Below are positions 1 through 7,517 of a DNA stretch of 14,040 nt, piece by piece (position 1 is the first letter of the stretch; the number at the start of each line of letters is the position of its first letter). Position numbers and translations under genes: made by a program. The notes beneath the pieces were generated by a model. That model did no database searches and had not been told where the DNA came from. It worked only from the letters and a program-made list of their open reading frames with translations. Source of the stretch: Leclercia sp. UBA7405 (lineage in GTDB: Bacteria; Pseudomonadota; Gammaproteobacteria; Enterobacterales; Enterobacteriaceae); NCBI GenBank assembly GCA_002469605.1, contig DKMV01000028.1, positions 457 to 14,496 of the forward strand, in the 5' to 3' direction.

Positions 1-101
1 TGATGCAGTCCCGCCACATTACCGCCGTTATGGTTGCCGATGGCGACCAGTTACTGGGTGTGGTACATATGCATGATCTTCTGCGCGCAGGCGTAGTGTA
101 A
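1..101 (+). CDS. kdsD: Arabinose-5-phosphate isomerase KdsD, C-terminal end only (partial)
   Basis: This is the last 32 or so codons of a gene entering from the left; the frame starting at base 3 reads to a TAA at 99-101. The peptide contains RHITAVMVADGD, LLGVVHMHDLL and the ending RAGVV, which matches the second CBS domain and C-terminus of E. coli KdsD as I remember it. KdsD is a cytoplasmic isomerase that converts ribulose-5-phosphate to arabinose-5-phosphate, the first step of Kdo synthesis for LPS inner core. The SIS catalytic domain lies outside the window. kdsC follows directly, which fits two steps of the same pathway. Confidence 0.9.
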   Translation, partial: MQSRHITAVMVADGDQLLGVVHMHDLLRAGVV

Positions 102-103
102 TG

Positions 104-109
104 AAGGAT
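104..109 (+). promoter_or_regulatory. Ribosome binding site that decides the kdsC start
   Basis: AAGGAT lies 6 nt before the ATG at 116. The alternative upstream ATG at 101, fused to the kdsD stop as TAATG, has no purine-rich sequence in front of it. The site therefore favours the 188-residue KdsC over the 193-residue reading. Confidence 0.6.
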
Positions 110-115
110 AAGACA

Positions 116-682
116 ATGAGTAATGCGGGTGCCTCGCTTGCAACCTGTTATGGCCCGGTAAGTTCCCAGATGATGGCGCAGGCGGAAAAGATCCGCCTGT
201 TGATCCTCGACGTAGACGGCGTACTGTCCGATGGCCTGATCTATATGGGCAATAACGGCGAAGAGTTGAAGGCGTTTAATGTGCGCGATGGCTACGGCAT
301 TCGCTGCGCCCTCACTTCTGGCATAGAAGTTGCCATCATCACCGGACGTAAGGCTAAACTAGTAGAAGATCGTTGTGACACGCTGGGCATTACCCATCTT
401 TATCAGGGACAATCCGATAAGATGGTCGCTTTCAGGGATTTGCTTGGTAAACTTGCCATCGCCCCGGAAAATGTCGCCTATGTGGGTGATGATCTAATCG
501 ACTGGCCAGTGATGGCAGAAGTAGGACTGAGCATCGCCGTGGCGGATGCGCATCCGCTTCTGATCCCACGTGCTGACTATGTCACCCATATTAACGGCGG
601 CCGTGGCGCGGTACGAGAAGTGTGCGATCTGCTGCTGCTGGCGCAGGGTAAGCTTGATGAGGCCAAAGGGCAATCGATATGA
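116..682 (+). CDS. kdsC: 3-deoxy-D-manno-octulosonate 8-phosphate phosphatase
   Basis: KdsC hydrolyses Kdo-8-phosphate to Kdo and phosphate in the cytoplasm, the third step of Kdo supply for the LPS inner core. The protein is a short C0-type HAD phosphatase without a cap domain. The nucleophile motif LDVDG places Asp32 and Asp34, and the acidic motif GDDLIDWP near residue 125 completes the Mg2+ site. The start at 116 gives 188 aa beginning MSNAGASLATCYGP, the E. coli length and N-terminus; an in-frame ATG at 101 would add five residues but lacks a ribosome site. The gene lies just after kdsD, and its TGA overlaps the lptC start as ATGA (679-682), suggesting translational coupling. The C-terminus (LLLLAQGKLDEAKGQSI) is the family's conserved tail. 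Confidence 0.97.
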   Translation: MSNAGASLATCYGPVSSQMMAQAEKIRLLILDVDGVLSDGLIYMGNNGEELKAFNVRDGYGIRCALTSGIEVAIITGRKAKLVEDRCDTLGITHLYQGQSDKMVAFRDLLGKLAIAPENVAYVGDDLIDWPVMAEVGLSIAVADAHPLLIPRADYVTHINGGRGAVREVCDLLLLAQGKLDEAKGQSI

Positions 683-1254
683 GTAAAACCAGACGTTGGG
701 TTATTATTCTGCTTTCGCTGGTGGTGCTGATACTGATTGGCGTGAATCTGGCCGACCGGGATGACACTCAGGCACCGACGCTCAATACAAGCGATCCGAC
801 CTACAAGAGCGATCATAGCGATACCGTGGTCTACAGCCCGGAAGGCGCCCTGAACTATCGCCTTATCGCGCAGCACGTTGAATATTTTTCCGAGCAGGGT
901 GTGTCGTGGTTTACCCAGCCGGTACTGACCACCTTCGATAAAGACAAAGTGCAGACCTGGTCTATCAAATCCGACAGAGCAAAACTGACGAATGACCGTA
1001 TGCTTTATCTGTATGGTCACGTGGAAGTCAACGCCCTGACGCCAGATGCGCAACTGCGCCGGATCACTACGGATAACGCCCAGATAAACCTGGTGACCCA
1101 GGATGTCACATCGCAGGATCTGGTTACTTTATACGGCACCACATTTAATTCCAGCGGCCTCAGAATGCGCGGGAACTTACGCAGCAAGAACGCAGAGCTG
1201 ATTGAAAAGGTTAGAACCTCCTATGAAATTCAAAACAAACAAACTCAGCCTTAA
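679..1254 (+). CDS. lptC: LPS export protein LptC, inner-membrane anchored bridge subunit
   Basis: LptC takes LPS from the LptB2FG transporter and passes it to periplasmic LptA. The 191-residue protein starts with a single membrane helix (about residues 7-25, VIILLSLVVLILIGVNLA) after the basic MSKTRR, followed by a periplasmic beta-jellyroll domain. Conserved stretches include PEGALNYRLIAQHVEY, FTQPVLTTFDKDK and RMLYLYGHVEVNAL. Length and sequence match the E. coli protein closely. Its start overlaps the kdsC stop (ATGA) and its last 32 nt overlap the start of lptA, so kdsC, lptC and lptA are probably translated as a coupled set. A sigma-E-like promoter near its 3' end may serve lptA separately. 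Confidence 0.97.
   Translation: MSKTRRWVIILLSLVVLILIGVNLADRDDTQAPTLNTSDPTYKSDHSDTVVYSPEGALNYRLIAQHVEYFSEQGVSWFTQPVLTTFDKDKVQTWSIKSDRAKLTNDRMLYLYGHVEVNALTPDAQLRRITTDNAQINLVTQDVTSQDLVTLYGTTFNSSGLRMRGNLRSKNAELIEKVRTSYEIQNKQTQP
1172..1201 (+). promoter_or_regulatory. Candidate sigma-E promoter for lptA inside lptC
   Basis: GGAACTT at 1172-1178 is an exact match to the sigma-E -35 core. A GCTGA at 1197-1201 could be the -10, although the 18-nt gap is slightly longer than the usual 16-17. In E. coli a sigma-E promoter for lptA is known to lie within lptC, which raises the likelihood. The assignment here rests on motif and position only. Confidence 0.45.
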
Positions 1255-1774
1255 TTTTGTTATCGCCGGCGCGCTGCTGGCAGCCAGCCTTCCTGCACTT
1301 GCTGTGACGGGTGATACCGAGCAGCCGATCCATATCGAGTCTGACACTCAGTCTCTCGATATGCAGGGTAACGTCGTCACCTTTACCGGCAACGTCGTGG
1401 TGACGCAGGGCACCATCAAAATTAATGCGGATAAAGTGGTTGTGACTCGCCCTGGCGGTCAGGATGGTAAAGAGATCATCGACGGCTACGGTAACCCGGC
1501 AACCTTCTACCAGATGCAGGACAACGGCAAGCCGGTAAAAGGCCGCGCGTCGCATATGCACTATGAGCTGGCGAAAGATTTCGTGGTGCTTACCGGCAAC
1601 GCCTTCCTGGAGCAGCTGGATAGCAACATCACGGGCGATAAGATCACCTATCTGGTGAAAGAGCAAAAAATGCAGGCCTTCAGCGAGAAAGGCAAGCGCG
1701 TGACCACCGTCCTGGTGCCGTCGCAGCTGCAGGACAAAAACAACCAGGCCCCGGCACAGAAGAAGAGTAACTAA
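1223..1774 (+). CDS. lptA: Periplasmic LPS-binding bridge protein LptA
   Basis: LptA polymerises with LptC and LptD into the beta-jellyroll bridge that carries LPS across the periplasm. The start at 1223 gives 183 aa beginning MKFKTNKLSL, as in E. coli. A TTG seven codons upstream (1202) is open but would spoil the signal peptide. Residues 1-27 form a Sec signal peptide with a likely cut after ALA (ALPALA|VTGD). The mature part has the OstA-family stretches QPIHIESDTQSLDMQG, FTGNVVVTQGTIKINADKV and YELAKDFVVLTGNA, and a lysine/glutamine-rich tail. It is two residues shorter than E. coli LptA, with the difference in that tail. It overlaps lptC by 32 nt and is 6 nt from lptB. Confidence 0.96.
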   Translation: MKFKTNKLSLNFVIAGALLAASLPALAVTGDTEQPIHIESDTQSLDMQGNVVTFTGNVVVTQGTIKINADKVVVTRPGGQDGKEIIDGYGNPATFYQMQDNGKPVKGRASHMHYELAKDFVVLTGNAFLEQLDSNITGDKITYLVKEQKMQAFSEKGKRVTTVLVPSQLQDKNNQAPAQKKSN

Positions 1775-1780
1775 TTCGTT

Positions 1781-2506
1781 ATGGCAACATTAACTGCAAA
1801 GAATCTCGCTAAAGCCTACAAAGGCCGCCGCGTAGTGGAAGATGTCAGTCTGACAGTGAACTCCGGCGAAATCGTTGGTCTGCTGGGCCCGAACGGTGCG
1901 GGTAAAACCACCACCTTCTACATGGTGGTGGGTATTGTGCCGCGCGACGCGGGCAATATCATTATTGATGATGAAGACATCAGCCTGCTGCCGCTGCATG
2001 CCCGCGCCCGCCGCGGTATCGGCTACCTGCCGCAGGAAGCGTCCATCTTCCGCCGCCTGAGCGTGTACGACAACCTGATGGCGGTGCTGCAGATCCGTGA
2101 GGATCTGACCGCTGAGCAGCGTGAAGATCGCGCCAATGAGCTGATGGAAGAGTTCCATATCGAGCACCTGCGCGACAGCCTCGGCCAGGCGCTTTCCGGT
2201 GGTGAACGTCGTCGCGTCGAAATTGCCCGCGCGCTGGCGGCCAACCCGAAATTCATTCTCCTCGATGAACCTTTCGCAGGCGTTGACCCCATCTCCGTTA
2301 TTGATATCAAACGTATTATCGAACACCTGCGCGATAGCGGCCTCGGCGTGCTGATAACAGACCATAACGTCCGCGAGACGCTGGCCGTTTGTGAGCGCGC
2401 TTATATCGTGAGCCAGGGGCATTTAATTGCCCACGGTACGCCGCAGGAGATCCTCCAGGATGAGCACGTTAAGCGCGTGTACCTTGGGGAAGACTTCAGA
2501 CTCTGA
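1781..2506 (+). CDS. lptB: LPS transport ATPase LptB
   Basis: LptB is the cytoplasmic ABC ATPase that, as a dimer with LptF and LptG, extracts LPS from the outer leaflet of the inner membrane. All nucleotide-binding motifs are present: Walker [10 protein letters not shown] at 36-44 (Lys42), Q-loop Gln85, signature LSGGE at 138-142, Walker B FILLDEP with Asp162 and Glu163, and switch His195 in ITDHN. At 241 aa it has the family length. The start follows the lptA stop by 6 nt with only a weak purine-rich site (AAGAAGAG) upstream, so translation probably depends on lptA. Its membrane partners LptF and LptG are encoded at 10106-12288 in this window, an arrangement not found in E. coli. Confidence 0.98.
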   Translation: MATLTAKNLAKAYKGRRVVEDVSLTVNSGEIVGLLGPNGAGKTTTFYMVVGIVPRDAGNIIIDDEDISLLPLHARARRGIGYLPQEASIFRRLSVYDNLMAVLQIREDLTAEQREDRANELMEEFHIEHLRDSLGQALSGGERRRVEIARALAANPKFILLDEPFAGVDPISVIDIKRIIEHLRDSGLGVLITDHNVRETLAVCERAYIVSQGHLIAHGTPQEILQDEHVKRVYLGEDFRL

Positions 2507-2517
2507 TAGGGTAAGAA

Positions 2518-2529
2518 GTATCGCGATAC
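2518..2529. repeat. Perfect 12-bp palindrome in the lptB-rpoN gap
   Basis: GTATCGCGATAC is fully self-complementary and sits in the 48-nt gap between the lptB stop and the rpoN start, 25 nt before the ATG. It could be a protein binding site or a very small RNA stem, though with no loop the RNA form is poor. No known regulator site is recognised. Confidence 0.35.
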
Positions 2530-2554
2530 CTGAACGGAGAAAAACGCTCTGAAT

Positions 2555-3988
2555 ATGAAGCAAGGTTTGCAATTAAGGCTCAGCCAACAGCTGGCCATGA
2601 CGCCGCAATTACAACAGGCCATTCGTCTGTTGCAGTTGTCGACGCTGGAACTTCAGCAGGAGCTGCAGCAAGCGCTGGACAGTAACCCCTTGCTCGAGCA
2701 AACCGATCTTCATGATGAAATAGACACCCAGCAGACCCAGGACAGCGAGACGCTCGACACGGTTGATGCGCTTGAGCAGAAAGAGATGCCTGACGAGCTG
2801 CCGCTTGATGCCAGCTGGGATGAGATCTACACCGCCGGCACTCCGTCTGGTACCCGTGCAGACTATCAGGACGATGAACTGCCGGTCTATCAGGGCGAAA
2901 CCACCCAGTCGCTTCAGGATTACCTGATGTGGCAGGTGGAGCTGACCCCCTTCTCGGATACCGACCGCGCCATCGCTACCTCTATTGTGGACGCCGTGGA
3001 TGACACCGGTTATCTCACCGTGTCGCTGGACGATATTCTCGAAAGCATCGGCAACGGTGATATTGAGATGGAAGAGGTCGAGGCGGTGTTAAAACGCGTG
3101 CAGCGCTTTGACCCCATTGGCGTCGCCGCGAAAGATCTGCGCGACTGTCTGCTAATCCAGCTGTCGCAGTTTGTAAAAGAGACGCCGCGGCTGGAAGAGG
3201 CCCGGCTTATCGTCAGCGATCATTTGGATCTGCTGGCGAATCATGATTTCCGCTCCCTGATGCGCGTTACCCGTCTGAAAGAGGACGTACTAAAAGAGGC
3301 GGTCAATCTGATCCAGTCTCTGGATCCCCGGCCTGGCCAGTCGATCCAGACCAGCGAGCCAGAATATGTGATCCCTGATGTGCTGGTGCGCAAGCATAAC
3401 GGTCTGTGGACCGTAGAACTCAATTCCGACAGCATTCCCCGCCTGCAAATCAACCAGCATTACGCCGCCATGTGCACCAGCTCGCGCAACGACTCGGACA
3501 ACCAGTTTATCCGCAGCAATCTGCAGGAAGCACGCTGGCTGATTAAGAGTCTCGAGAGCCGCAACGATACGCTGCTGCGCGTAAGTCGCTGTATTGTTGA
3601 ACAACAGCAGGCCTTTTTCGAGCAGGGCGAAGAGTATATGAAACCCATGGTGCTGGCCGATATCGCCCAGGCCGTTGAGATGCACGAATCCACGATTTCC
3701 CGCGTGACCACGCAGAAGTATCTGCACAGCCCGCGCGGTATTTTTGAGCTTAAGTATTTCTTCTCCAGCCACGTTAACACCGAGGGCGGCGGCGAGGCAT
3801 CATCGACGGCTATCCGGGCGCTGGTGAAGAAATTAATTGCCGCGGAGAACCCCGCGAAACCACTGAGTGACAGTAAGTTAACCACCATGCTGTCGGATCA
3901 AGGTATCATGGTGGCTCGCCGTACTGTTGCGAAGTATCGAGAGTCTTTATCCATTCCGCCGTCTAACCAGCGTAAACAGCTGGTCTGA
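2555..3988 (+). CDS. rpoN: RNA polymerase sigma-54 factor
   Basis: Sigma-54 directs RNA polymerase to -24/-12 promoters and needs an enhancer-binding ATPase to open DNA. It serves nitrogen assimilation and many accessory pathways. Region I is the glutamine- and leucine-rich N-terminus (about residues 1-50). An acidic, low-complexity region II follows (about 50-110, rich in D, E, Q and T). Region III holds the core-binding part, the helix-turn-helix near [16 protein letters not shown], and the diagnostic RpoN box ARRTVAKYR at 454-462. Length is 477 aa, as in E. coli. A GGAG lies 15 nt upstream of the ATG, farther than ideal. The gene leads the hpf-ptsN-rapZ-npr cluster, whose products partly link nitrogen and carbon status. 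Confidence 0.98.
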   Translation: MKQGLQLRLSQQLAMTPQLQQAIRLLQLSTLELQQELQQALDSNPLLEQTDLHDEIDTQQTQDSETLDTVDALEQKEMPDELPLDASWDEIYTAGTPSGTRADYQDDELPVYQGETTQSLQDYLMWQVELTPFSDTDRAIATSIVDAVDDTGYLTVSLDDILESIGNGDIEMEEVEAVLKRVQRFDPIGVAAKDLRDCLLIQLSQFVKETPRLEEARLIVSDHLDLLANHDFRSLMRVTRLKEDVLKEAVNLIQSLDPRPGQSIQTSEPEYVIPDVLVRKHNGLWTVELNSDSIPRLQINQHYAAMCTSSRNDSDNQFIRSNLQEARWLIKSLESRNDTLLRVSRCIVEQQQAFFEQGEEYMKPMVLADIAQAVEMHESTISRVTTQKYLHSPRGIFELKYFFSSHVNTEGGGEASSTAIRALVKKLIAAENPAKPLSDSKLTTMLSDQGIMVARRTVAKYRESLSIPPSNQRKQLV

Positions 3989-3998
3989 CACAACCGAT

Positions 3999-4003
3999 AA
4001 GGA
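3999..4003 (+). promoter_or_regulatory. Ribosome binding site that fixes the hpf start
   Basis: AAGGA lies 7 nt before the ATG at 4011. It selects the 95-residue Hpf over a longer open frame beginning inside rpoN at 3927. Confidence 0.7.
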
Positions 4004-4010
4004 AGACACT

Positions 4011-4298
4011 ATGCAGCTCAACATCACTGGACACAACGTCGAAATCACCGAAGCGCTGCGCGAATTTGTGAATACCAAATTTGCCAAGCTTGAACAGTAT
4101 TTCGAAAGGATCAATCAGGTCTATATTGTGTTGAAAGTGGAGAAAGTGACTCATATCTCGGATGCGACCCTGCACGTTAACGGCGGTGAGATCCATGCCA
4201 GTGCGGAAGGGCAAGACATGTATGCGGCTATCGACGGCTTGATCGACAAGCTGGCACGACAGCTAAACAAACATAAAGACAAACTGAAACAACACTAA
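4011..4298 (+). CDS. hpf: Ribosome hibernation promoting factor, short form
   Basis: Hpf binds the small ribosomal subunit between mRNA and tRNA sites in stationary phase and helps form inactive 100S dimers. The 95-residue protein starts MQLNITG and contains the family signatures EITEALREFV, KLEQYF, VYIVLKVEKVTH, LHVNGGEIHASAEGQDMYAAIDGLIDKLARQL and a lysine-rich tail. Its length marks it as the short enterobacterial form, which works with RMF, rather than the long form with a dimerisation tail. The start was chosen by the ribosome site at 3999 and the E. coli N-terminus; the frame is open further upstream but overlaps rpoN. It lies 22 nt after rpoN and is followed by a hairpin before ptsN. 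Confidence 0.97.
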   Translation: MQLNITGHNVEITEALREFVNTKFAKLEQYFERINQVYIVLKVEKVTHISDATLHVNGGEIHASAEGQDMYAAIDGLIDKLARQLNKHKDKLKQH

Positions 4299-4326
4299 TT
4301 GTCCGGGCAGTTAACGGATGCAGGCC

Positions 4327-4351
4327 GGCCTGTTGTAAGCCACAACAGGCC
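4327..4351 (+). terminator. Hairpin between hpf and ptsN, probable partial terminator or mRNA-stabilising stem
   Basis: GGCCTGTTGT at 4327-4336 pairs perfectly with ACAACAGGCC at 4342-4351, giving a 10-bp stem with a 5-nt loop (AAGCC). The tail is CTTTGTATCG, which is not a proper U-tract, so full termination is unlikely. Attenuation of the ptsN-rapZ-npr part or 3'-end protection of hpf mRNA is more plausible. Confidence 0.55.
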
Positions 4352-4380
4352 CTTTGTATCGTTAGCGCTTAGGTGAAATT

Positions 4381-4872
4381 ATGATAAATAACGATTCCGC
4401 TCTTCAACTGAGTAATGTCCTTAACCAGGAATGTACCCGCAGTGCCGTTCACTGCCAGAGCAAAAAACGCGCGCTGGAGATCATCAGTGAACTGGCCGCT
4501 AAGCAGCTGGGCCTGCCGCCGCAGGTAGTGTTCGAAGCTATTCTGACTCGCGAAAAAATGGGCAGTACCGGCATCGGTAACGGTATCGCCATTCCGCATG
4601 GCAAGCTGGAAGAGGATACCCTGCGTGCCGTGGGCGTCTTTGTGCAGCTGGAAACACCGATCGCCTTCGATGCTATCGACAATCAGCCAGTGGATCTGCT
4701 GTTTGCACTGCTGGTGCCTGCCGATCAGACCAAAACCCACCTGCACACCCTGTCGCTGGTGGCGAAGCGTCTGGCAGATAAAACCATCTGTCGCCGTTTA
4801 CGTGCGGCCCAGAGTGACGAAGAGCTTTATCAAATTATCACGGAAGTGGAAGGCCACCAGGATGATGCGTAA
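4381..4872 (+). CDS. ptsN: Nitrogen PTS EIIA component (EIIA-Ntr)
   Basis: PtsN is the last phosphoacceptor of the PtsP-NPr-EIIA-Ntr relay and acts through protein contacts rather than sugar transport. Known partners in E. coli include the potassium sensor KdpD and transporter TrkA. The 163-residue protein is a single EIIA fructose/mannitol-type domain. The phosphorylated histidine is His73 in IAIPHGK, preceded by the conserved LTREKMGSTGIGNG. An AGGTGA ribosome site lies about 5 nt before the ATG. Only the last few residues (VEGHQDDA) differ clearly from E. coli. It sits between hpf and rapZ, with its phosphodonor NPr two genes away. Confidence 0.97.
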   Translation: MINNDSALQLSNVLNQECTRSAVHCQSKKRALEIISELAAKQLGLPPQVVFEAILTREKMGSTGIGNGIAIPHGKLEEDTLRAVGVFVQLETPIAFDAIDNQPVDLLFALLVPADQTKTHLHTLSLVAKRLADKTICRRLRAAQSDEELYQIITEVEGHQDDA

Positions 4873-4917
4873 GCAGGTGATGGCTCTGAGACTTGCTGTC
4901 CTGAGGAGAAACGGTTC

Positions 4918-5772
4918 ATGGTGCTGATGATCGTCAGCGGTCGTTCAGGGTCGGGGAAATCCGTCGCCCTGCGCGCGCTGGAAGATATGGGCTTTTACTG
5001 CGTTGATAACCTGCCGGTAGTGCTGTTGCCCGAGCTGGCGCAGACGCTGGCAGACAGACAAATTTCGGCCGCCGTCAGCATCGACGTACGTAACATGCCG
5101 GAGTCGCCGGAAGTCTTTGAGAAGGCGATGAGCAGCCTGCCGGAGGCCTTTTCTCCACAGCTGCTTTTCCTGGACGCCGATCGGAACACGCTGATCCGCC
5201 GCTATAGCGATACCCGCCGGCTGCATCCCCTCTCCAGCAAGAACTTATCGCTGGAAAGCGCCATCGATGAAGAGAGCGATTTGCTGGAGCCGCTGCGTTC
5301 CCGTGCCGATCTTATCGTCGATACCTCAGAGATGTCGGTTCATGAGCTGGCCGAGATGCTGCGTACCCGCCTGCTGGGTAAACGCGAGCGCGAGCTGACC
5401 ATGGTGTTCGAATCCTTCGGCTTCAAGCATGGTATTCCCATTGATGCAGACTACGTCTTTGACGTGCGCTTCCTGCCCAACCCTCACTGGGATCCCAAGC
5501 TGCGTCCAATGACCGGGCTGGATAAGCCGGTTGCGGCGTTCCTTGATCGCCACACCGAAGTGCATAACTTTATCTACCAGACGCGCAGCTATCTTGAGCT
5601 ATGGTTACCTATGCTGGAAACCAATAACCGCAGCTATCTGACGGTGGCCATTGGTTGTACCGGCGGTAAACACCGTTCGGTTTATATTGCCGAGCAACTG
5701 GCTGACTATTTCCGCTCCCGCGGTAAAAACGTTCAGTCGCGCCATCGCACGCTGGAAAAACGTAAAACATGA
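4918..5772 (+). CDS. rapZ: RNase adaptor protein RapZ
   Basis: RapZ binds the small RNA GlmZ and delivers it to RNase E, which lowers GlmS synthesis. It senses glucosamine-6-phosphate and so controls entry to cell-envelope precursor synthesis. The 284-residue protein has an N-terminal P-loop GRSGSGKS (8-15) and a Walker-B-like [15 protein letters not shown]. The C-terminal half holds the metabolite and RNA-binding domain, including [10 protein letters not shown] with His252 and Arg253. The tail ends in the basic TLEKRKT needed for RNA contact in E. coli. A GAGGAGA site lies 8 nt before the ATG. Its TGA overlaps the npr start as ATGA (5769-5772). Confidence 0.98.
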   Translation: MVLMIVSGRSGSGKSVALRALEDMGFYCVDNLPVVLLPELAQTLADRQISAAVSIDVRNMPESPEVFEKAMSSLPEAFSPQLLFLDADRNTLIRRYSDTRRLHPLSSKNLSLESAIDEESDLLEPLRSRADLIVDTSEMSVHELAEMLRTRLLGKRERELTMVFESFGFKHGIPIDADYVFDVRFLPNPHWDPKLRPMTGLDKPVAAFLDRHTEVHNFIYQTRSYLELWLPMLETNNRSYLTVAIGCTGGKHRSVYIAEQLADYFRSRGKNVQSRHRTLEKRKT

Positions 5773-6041
5773 CCGTAAAGCAGACCGTTGAAGTCACCAA
5801 TAAGCTGGGCATGCACGCCCGCCCGGCAATGAAGCTGTTTGAGCTGATGCAGGGTTTCGACGCTGAGGTTTTGCTGCGAAACGATGAAGGCACCGAGGCG
5901 GAAGCCAACAGCGTGATTGCGCTGTTGATGCTGGATTCCGCCAAGGGCCGTCAGATTGAAATCGAGGCAACCGGCCCGCAGGAAGAAGAGGCGCTGGCTG
6001 CCGTCATCGCGCTCTTTAACGCCGGTTTCGACGAAGATTAA
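5769..6041 (+). CDS. npr: Phosphocarrier protein NPr (nitrogen PTS HPr)
   Basis: NPr passes phosphate from EI-Ntr (PtsP) to EIIA-Ntr (PtsN). The 90-residue protein is an HPr-fold domain with active-site His16 in GMHARPA and the second conserved stretch [22 protein letters not shown]. The ATGA overlap with rapZ suggests coupled translation. The gene is also called ptsO. The TAA at 6039-6041 overlaps the 3' end of mtgA, which is read from the other strand; no terminator is visible between them. In E. coli the + strand gene yrbL comes next, but it is missing here. Confidence 0.97.
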   Translation: MTVKQTVEVTNKLGMHARPAMKLFELMQGFDAEVLLRNDEGTEAEANSVIALLMLDSAKGRQIEIEATGPQEEEALAAVIALFNAGFDED

Positions 6042-6748
6042 TCGAGTTTATGCGCCCGCATAAACCCTTCCCCACCCAGCTGGCGCATCTGGCGCTGGAT
6101 CCACGCCTGGCGGCTATGAACATAGCCTGAGGGTGCGCTGGCTTTAAAGCGAATCGGGTTAGGCAACACCGCCGCCAGCAGCGCGGCTTCTGCCGGGGTT
6201 AACCGGCTGGCCGGTTTGTGAAAATAGCGCTGCGCCGCCGCTTCTACACCAAACACCCCGTCGCCAAATTCAGCGATATTCAAATACACCGTCAGAATGC
6301 GCCTCTTACTCCAGACGGTTTCAATCCCCAGCGTCAGTCCCGCTTCCAGCCCCTTTCTGAGCCAGCTGCGGCCATCCCAGAGAAAGAGATTTTTTGCGGT
6401 CTGCTGAGAAAGGGTAGAGGCGCCGCGGATCCGGCTCTCATTGCGCTCGTTATGGGCCAGCGCCTTCTCAATCGCCCCCATATCAAACCCCCAGTGCTCC
6501 GGGAACTTTTGATCTTCTGCGGCAATGACCGCCAGCCCCATCCAGGGGGAGATCTCATCCATGCTCACCCAGTCGGAATGGGCAACATAGCTGAAATCCC
6601 CGGACAGCCAGGCCCCCAGCTGACGCTCGACCATTACCGCAGAAAACGGTACCGGCAGGAAAGCGAACAGGGCAATGCCGCCGCCCCAGAAAATCGCCAG
6701 CACCAGCAGCAGCCGCAGAACGATGCGCTTAAGGCTCTTAACAATCAT
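6038..6748 (-). CDS. mtgA: Monofunctional biosynthetic peptidoglycan transglycosylase
   Basis: MtgA polymerises lipid II into glycan strands without the transpeptidase part of class A PBPs. The 236-residue protein has a basic N-terminus and one membrane helix (about residues 9-30). A periplasmic GT51 domain follows, with the catalytic Glu78 in [16 protein letters not shown], then [17 protein letters not shown] and the [25 protein letters not shown] motif. It is a few residues shorter than E. coli MtgA, all at the N-terminus. Its ATG overlaps the elbB stop (ATGA on the - strand at 6745-6748), indicating an elbB-mtgA operon. Its 3' end overlaps npr by 4 nt. Confidence 0.96.
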   Translation of the reverse strand: MIVKSLKRIVLRLLLVLAIFWGGGIALFAFLPVPFSAVMVERQLGAWLSGDFSYVAHSDWVSMDEISPWMGLAVIAAEDQKFPEHWGFDMGAIEKALAHNERNESRIRGASTLSQQTAKNLFLWDGRSWLRKGLEAGLTLGIETVWSKRRILTVYLNIAEFGDGVFGVEAAAQRYFHKPASRLTPAEAALLAAVLPNPIRFKASAPSGYVHSRQAWIQRQMRQLGGEGFMRAHKLD

Positions 6749-7398
6749 TCAGCCAGTACCAGTACGCGTGCCACCAGCTTGTCGATCCCCTCCGCCGCTT
6801 CGGCAATATTTTGCGCCAGCATATAAGCAGGCGTGGTGACAATTTTGTTCTCTTCATCGACGACGATGTCGTCCACTGGACAGGGAATATGCTCCCCGCC
6901 CATCTCTTCAATAAGCTCGGCGGTATCAATATCCGTGCCGATGGTCAGGCGCAGGGGAAAATCAAAGATTTTCGGCAGCATAGCCGGCGCGATACAGATG
7001 AACCCCAGCGGTTTACCCAGCTGGTGCATGCGCTGCGCCAGGGCTTGCAGAGTCTCATCAACCTGGCATTCGCTGCCCTGGCTGGCAAAATCACTCAGGT
7101 TTTTTGCCGCGCCGAACCCGCCCGGTACGATCAGCGCATCCAGCTCATCGGCGTTCGCCATATTGAGCGGATGAATATTACCCCGGGCGATACGCGCCGC
7201 CTCGATCAGCACATTGCGGCGCTCGGGCATCGCTTCGCCGGTCAGATGATTTATAACTTCTGTCTGGCTTTTATCAGGGGCAAAACAGACGGCTTCGGCC
7301 CCGCTGCGCGCCAGCGCCAGCAATGTCAGAACGGCTTCAGAGATCTCGGCGCCGTCATAAACGCCGCAGCCGCTGAGTACCACACCCACTTTTTTCAT
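6745..7398 (-). CDS. elbB: Glyoxalase / DJ-1-PfpI-like protein ElbB
   Basis: ElbB is a class I glutamine-amidotransferase-like protein of the DJ-1/PfpI superfamily. The E. coli protein has weak glyoxalase activity and was once linked to isoprenoid synthesis; its true role is unsettled. From the ATG at 7398 it is 217 aa. Key stretches are [12 protein letters not shown] at the N-terminus, [15 protein letters not shown] around 91-105 and the nucleophile elbow [10 protein letters not shown] with Cys135. The start is fixed by an AGGAGGGA site 8 nt upstream and by the E. coli N-terminus; an in-frame start seven codons earlier (7419) would run through that site. It is probably co-transcribed with mtgA. 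The ArcZ promoter fires in the opposite direction just upstream. Confidence 0.96.
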   Translation of the reverse strand: MKKVGVVLSGCGVYDGAEISEAVLTLLALARSGAEAVCFAPDKSQTEVINHLTGEAMPERRNVLIEAARIARGNIHPLNMANADELDALIVPGGFGAAKNLSDFASQGSECQVDETLQALAQRMHQLGKPLGFICIAPAMLPKIFDFPLRLTIGTDIDTAELIEEMGGEHIPCPVDDIVVDEENKIVTTPAYMLAQNIAEAAEGIDKLVARVLVLAE

Positions 7399-7406
7399 TA
7401 TGTCGA

Positions 7407-7414
7407 TCCCTCCT
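7407..7414 (-). promoter_or_regulatory. Strong ribosome binding site fixing the elbB start
   Basis: Read on the - strand this is AGGAGGGA, 8 nt before the ATG at 7396-7398. It rules out the longer reading starting at 7419. Confidence 0.75.
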
Positions 7415-7483
7415 GGCAAGTCACTGAAGCTTATTAATCATTCTGATAAGAACGCTATGCTTCACATATTTCACTGATTCACG

Positions 7484-7498
7484 TAACAAAGTATTTAA
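7484..7498. promoter_or_regulatory. Possible ArcA-P box overlapping the arcZ promoter
   Basis: On the - strand this reads TTAAATACTTTGTTA, agreeing at about 9 of 15 positions with the ArcA consensus GTTAATTAAATGTTA, including the TGTTA half. It covers the spacer and -35 region of the arcZ promoter. ArcA-P is known to repress arcZ in E. coli, so the location makes sense, but the match is modest. Confidence 0.35.
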
Positions 7499-7505
7499 GT
7501 TTTGC

Positions 7506-7511
7506 TATCTT
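7506..7511 (+). promoter_or_regulatory. arcZ promoter, -10 element
   Basis: TATCTT lies 6 nt before the likely first base of ArcZ at 7518 (GTGCG, the E. coli 5' end). A -35 with a 17-nt spacer would be GTAACA at 7483-7488, a weak match, which suits a promoter under ArcA control. Confidence 0.55.
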
Positions 7512-7517
7512 AACTGC

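Noticed and set aside
101..115. Longer kdsC starting at the ATG fused to the kdsD stop
   Set aside because: No ribosome site precedes it, the AAGGAT at 104-109 suits the ATG at 116, and the shorter form has the E. coli length. Weak initiation by termination-reinitiation cannot be excluded.
577..1053. 158-codon open frame on the - strand across kdsC and lptC
   Set aside because: It spans two coupled, well-conserved genes on the other strand and its translation has no family signature.
6218..6826. 202-codon open frame on the + strand opposite mtgA
   Set aside because: It is a composition-driven shadow of mtgA and the elbB 3' end, with a proline/arginine/glutamine-rich translation of no known family.
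6811..7437. 208-codon open frame on the + strand opposite elbB
   Set aside because: It is the antisense shadow of elbB, rich in Arg, Gln and His with no recognisable motif and no ribosome site. The - strand frame encodes a clear ElbB.
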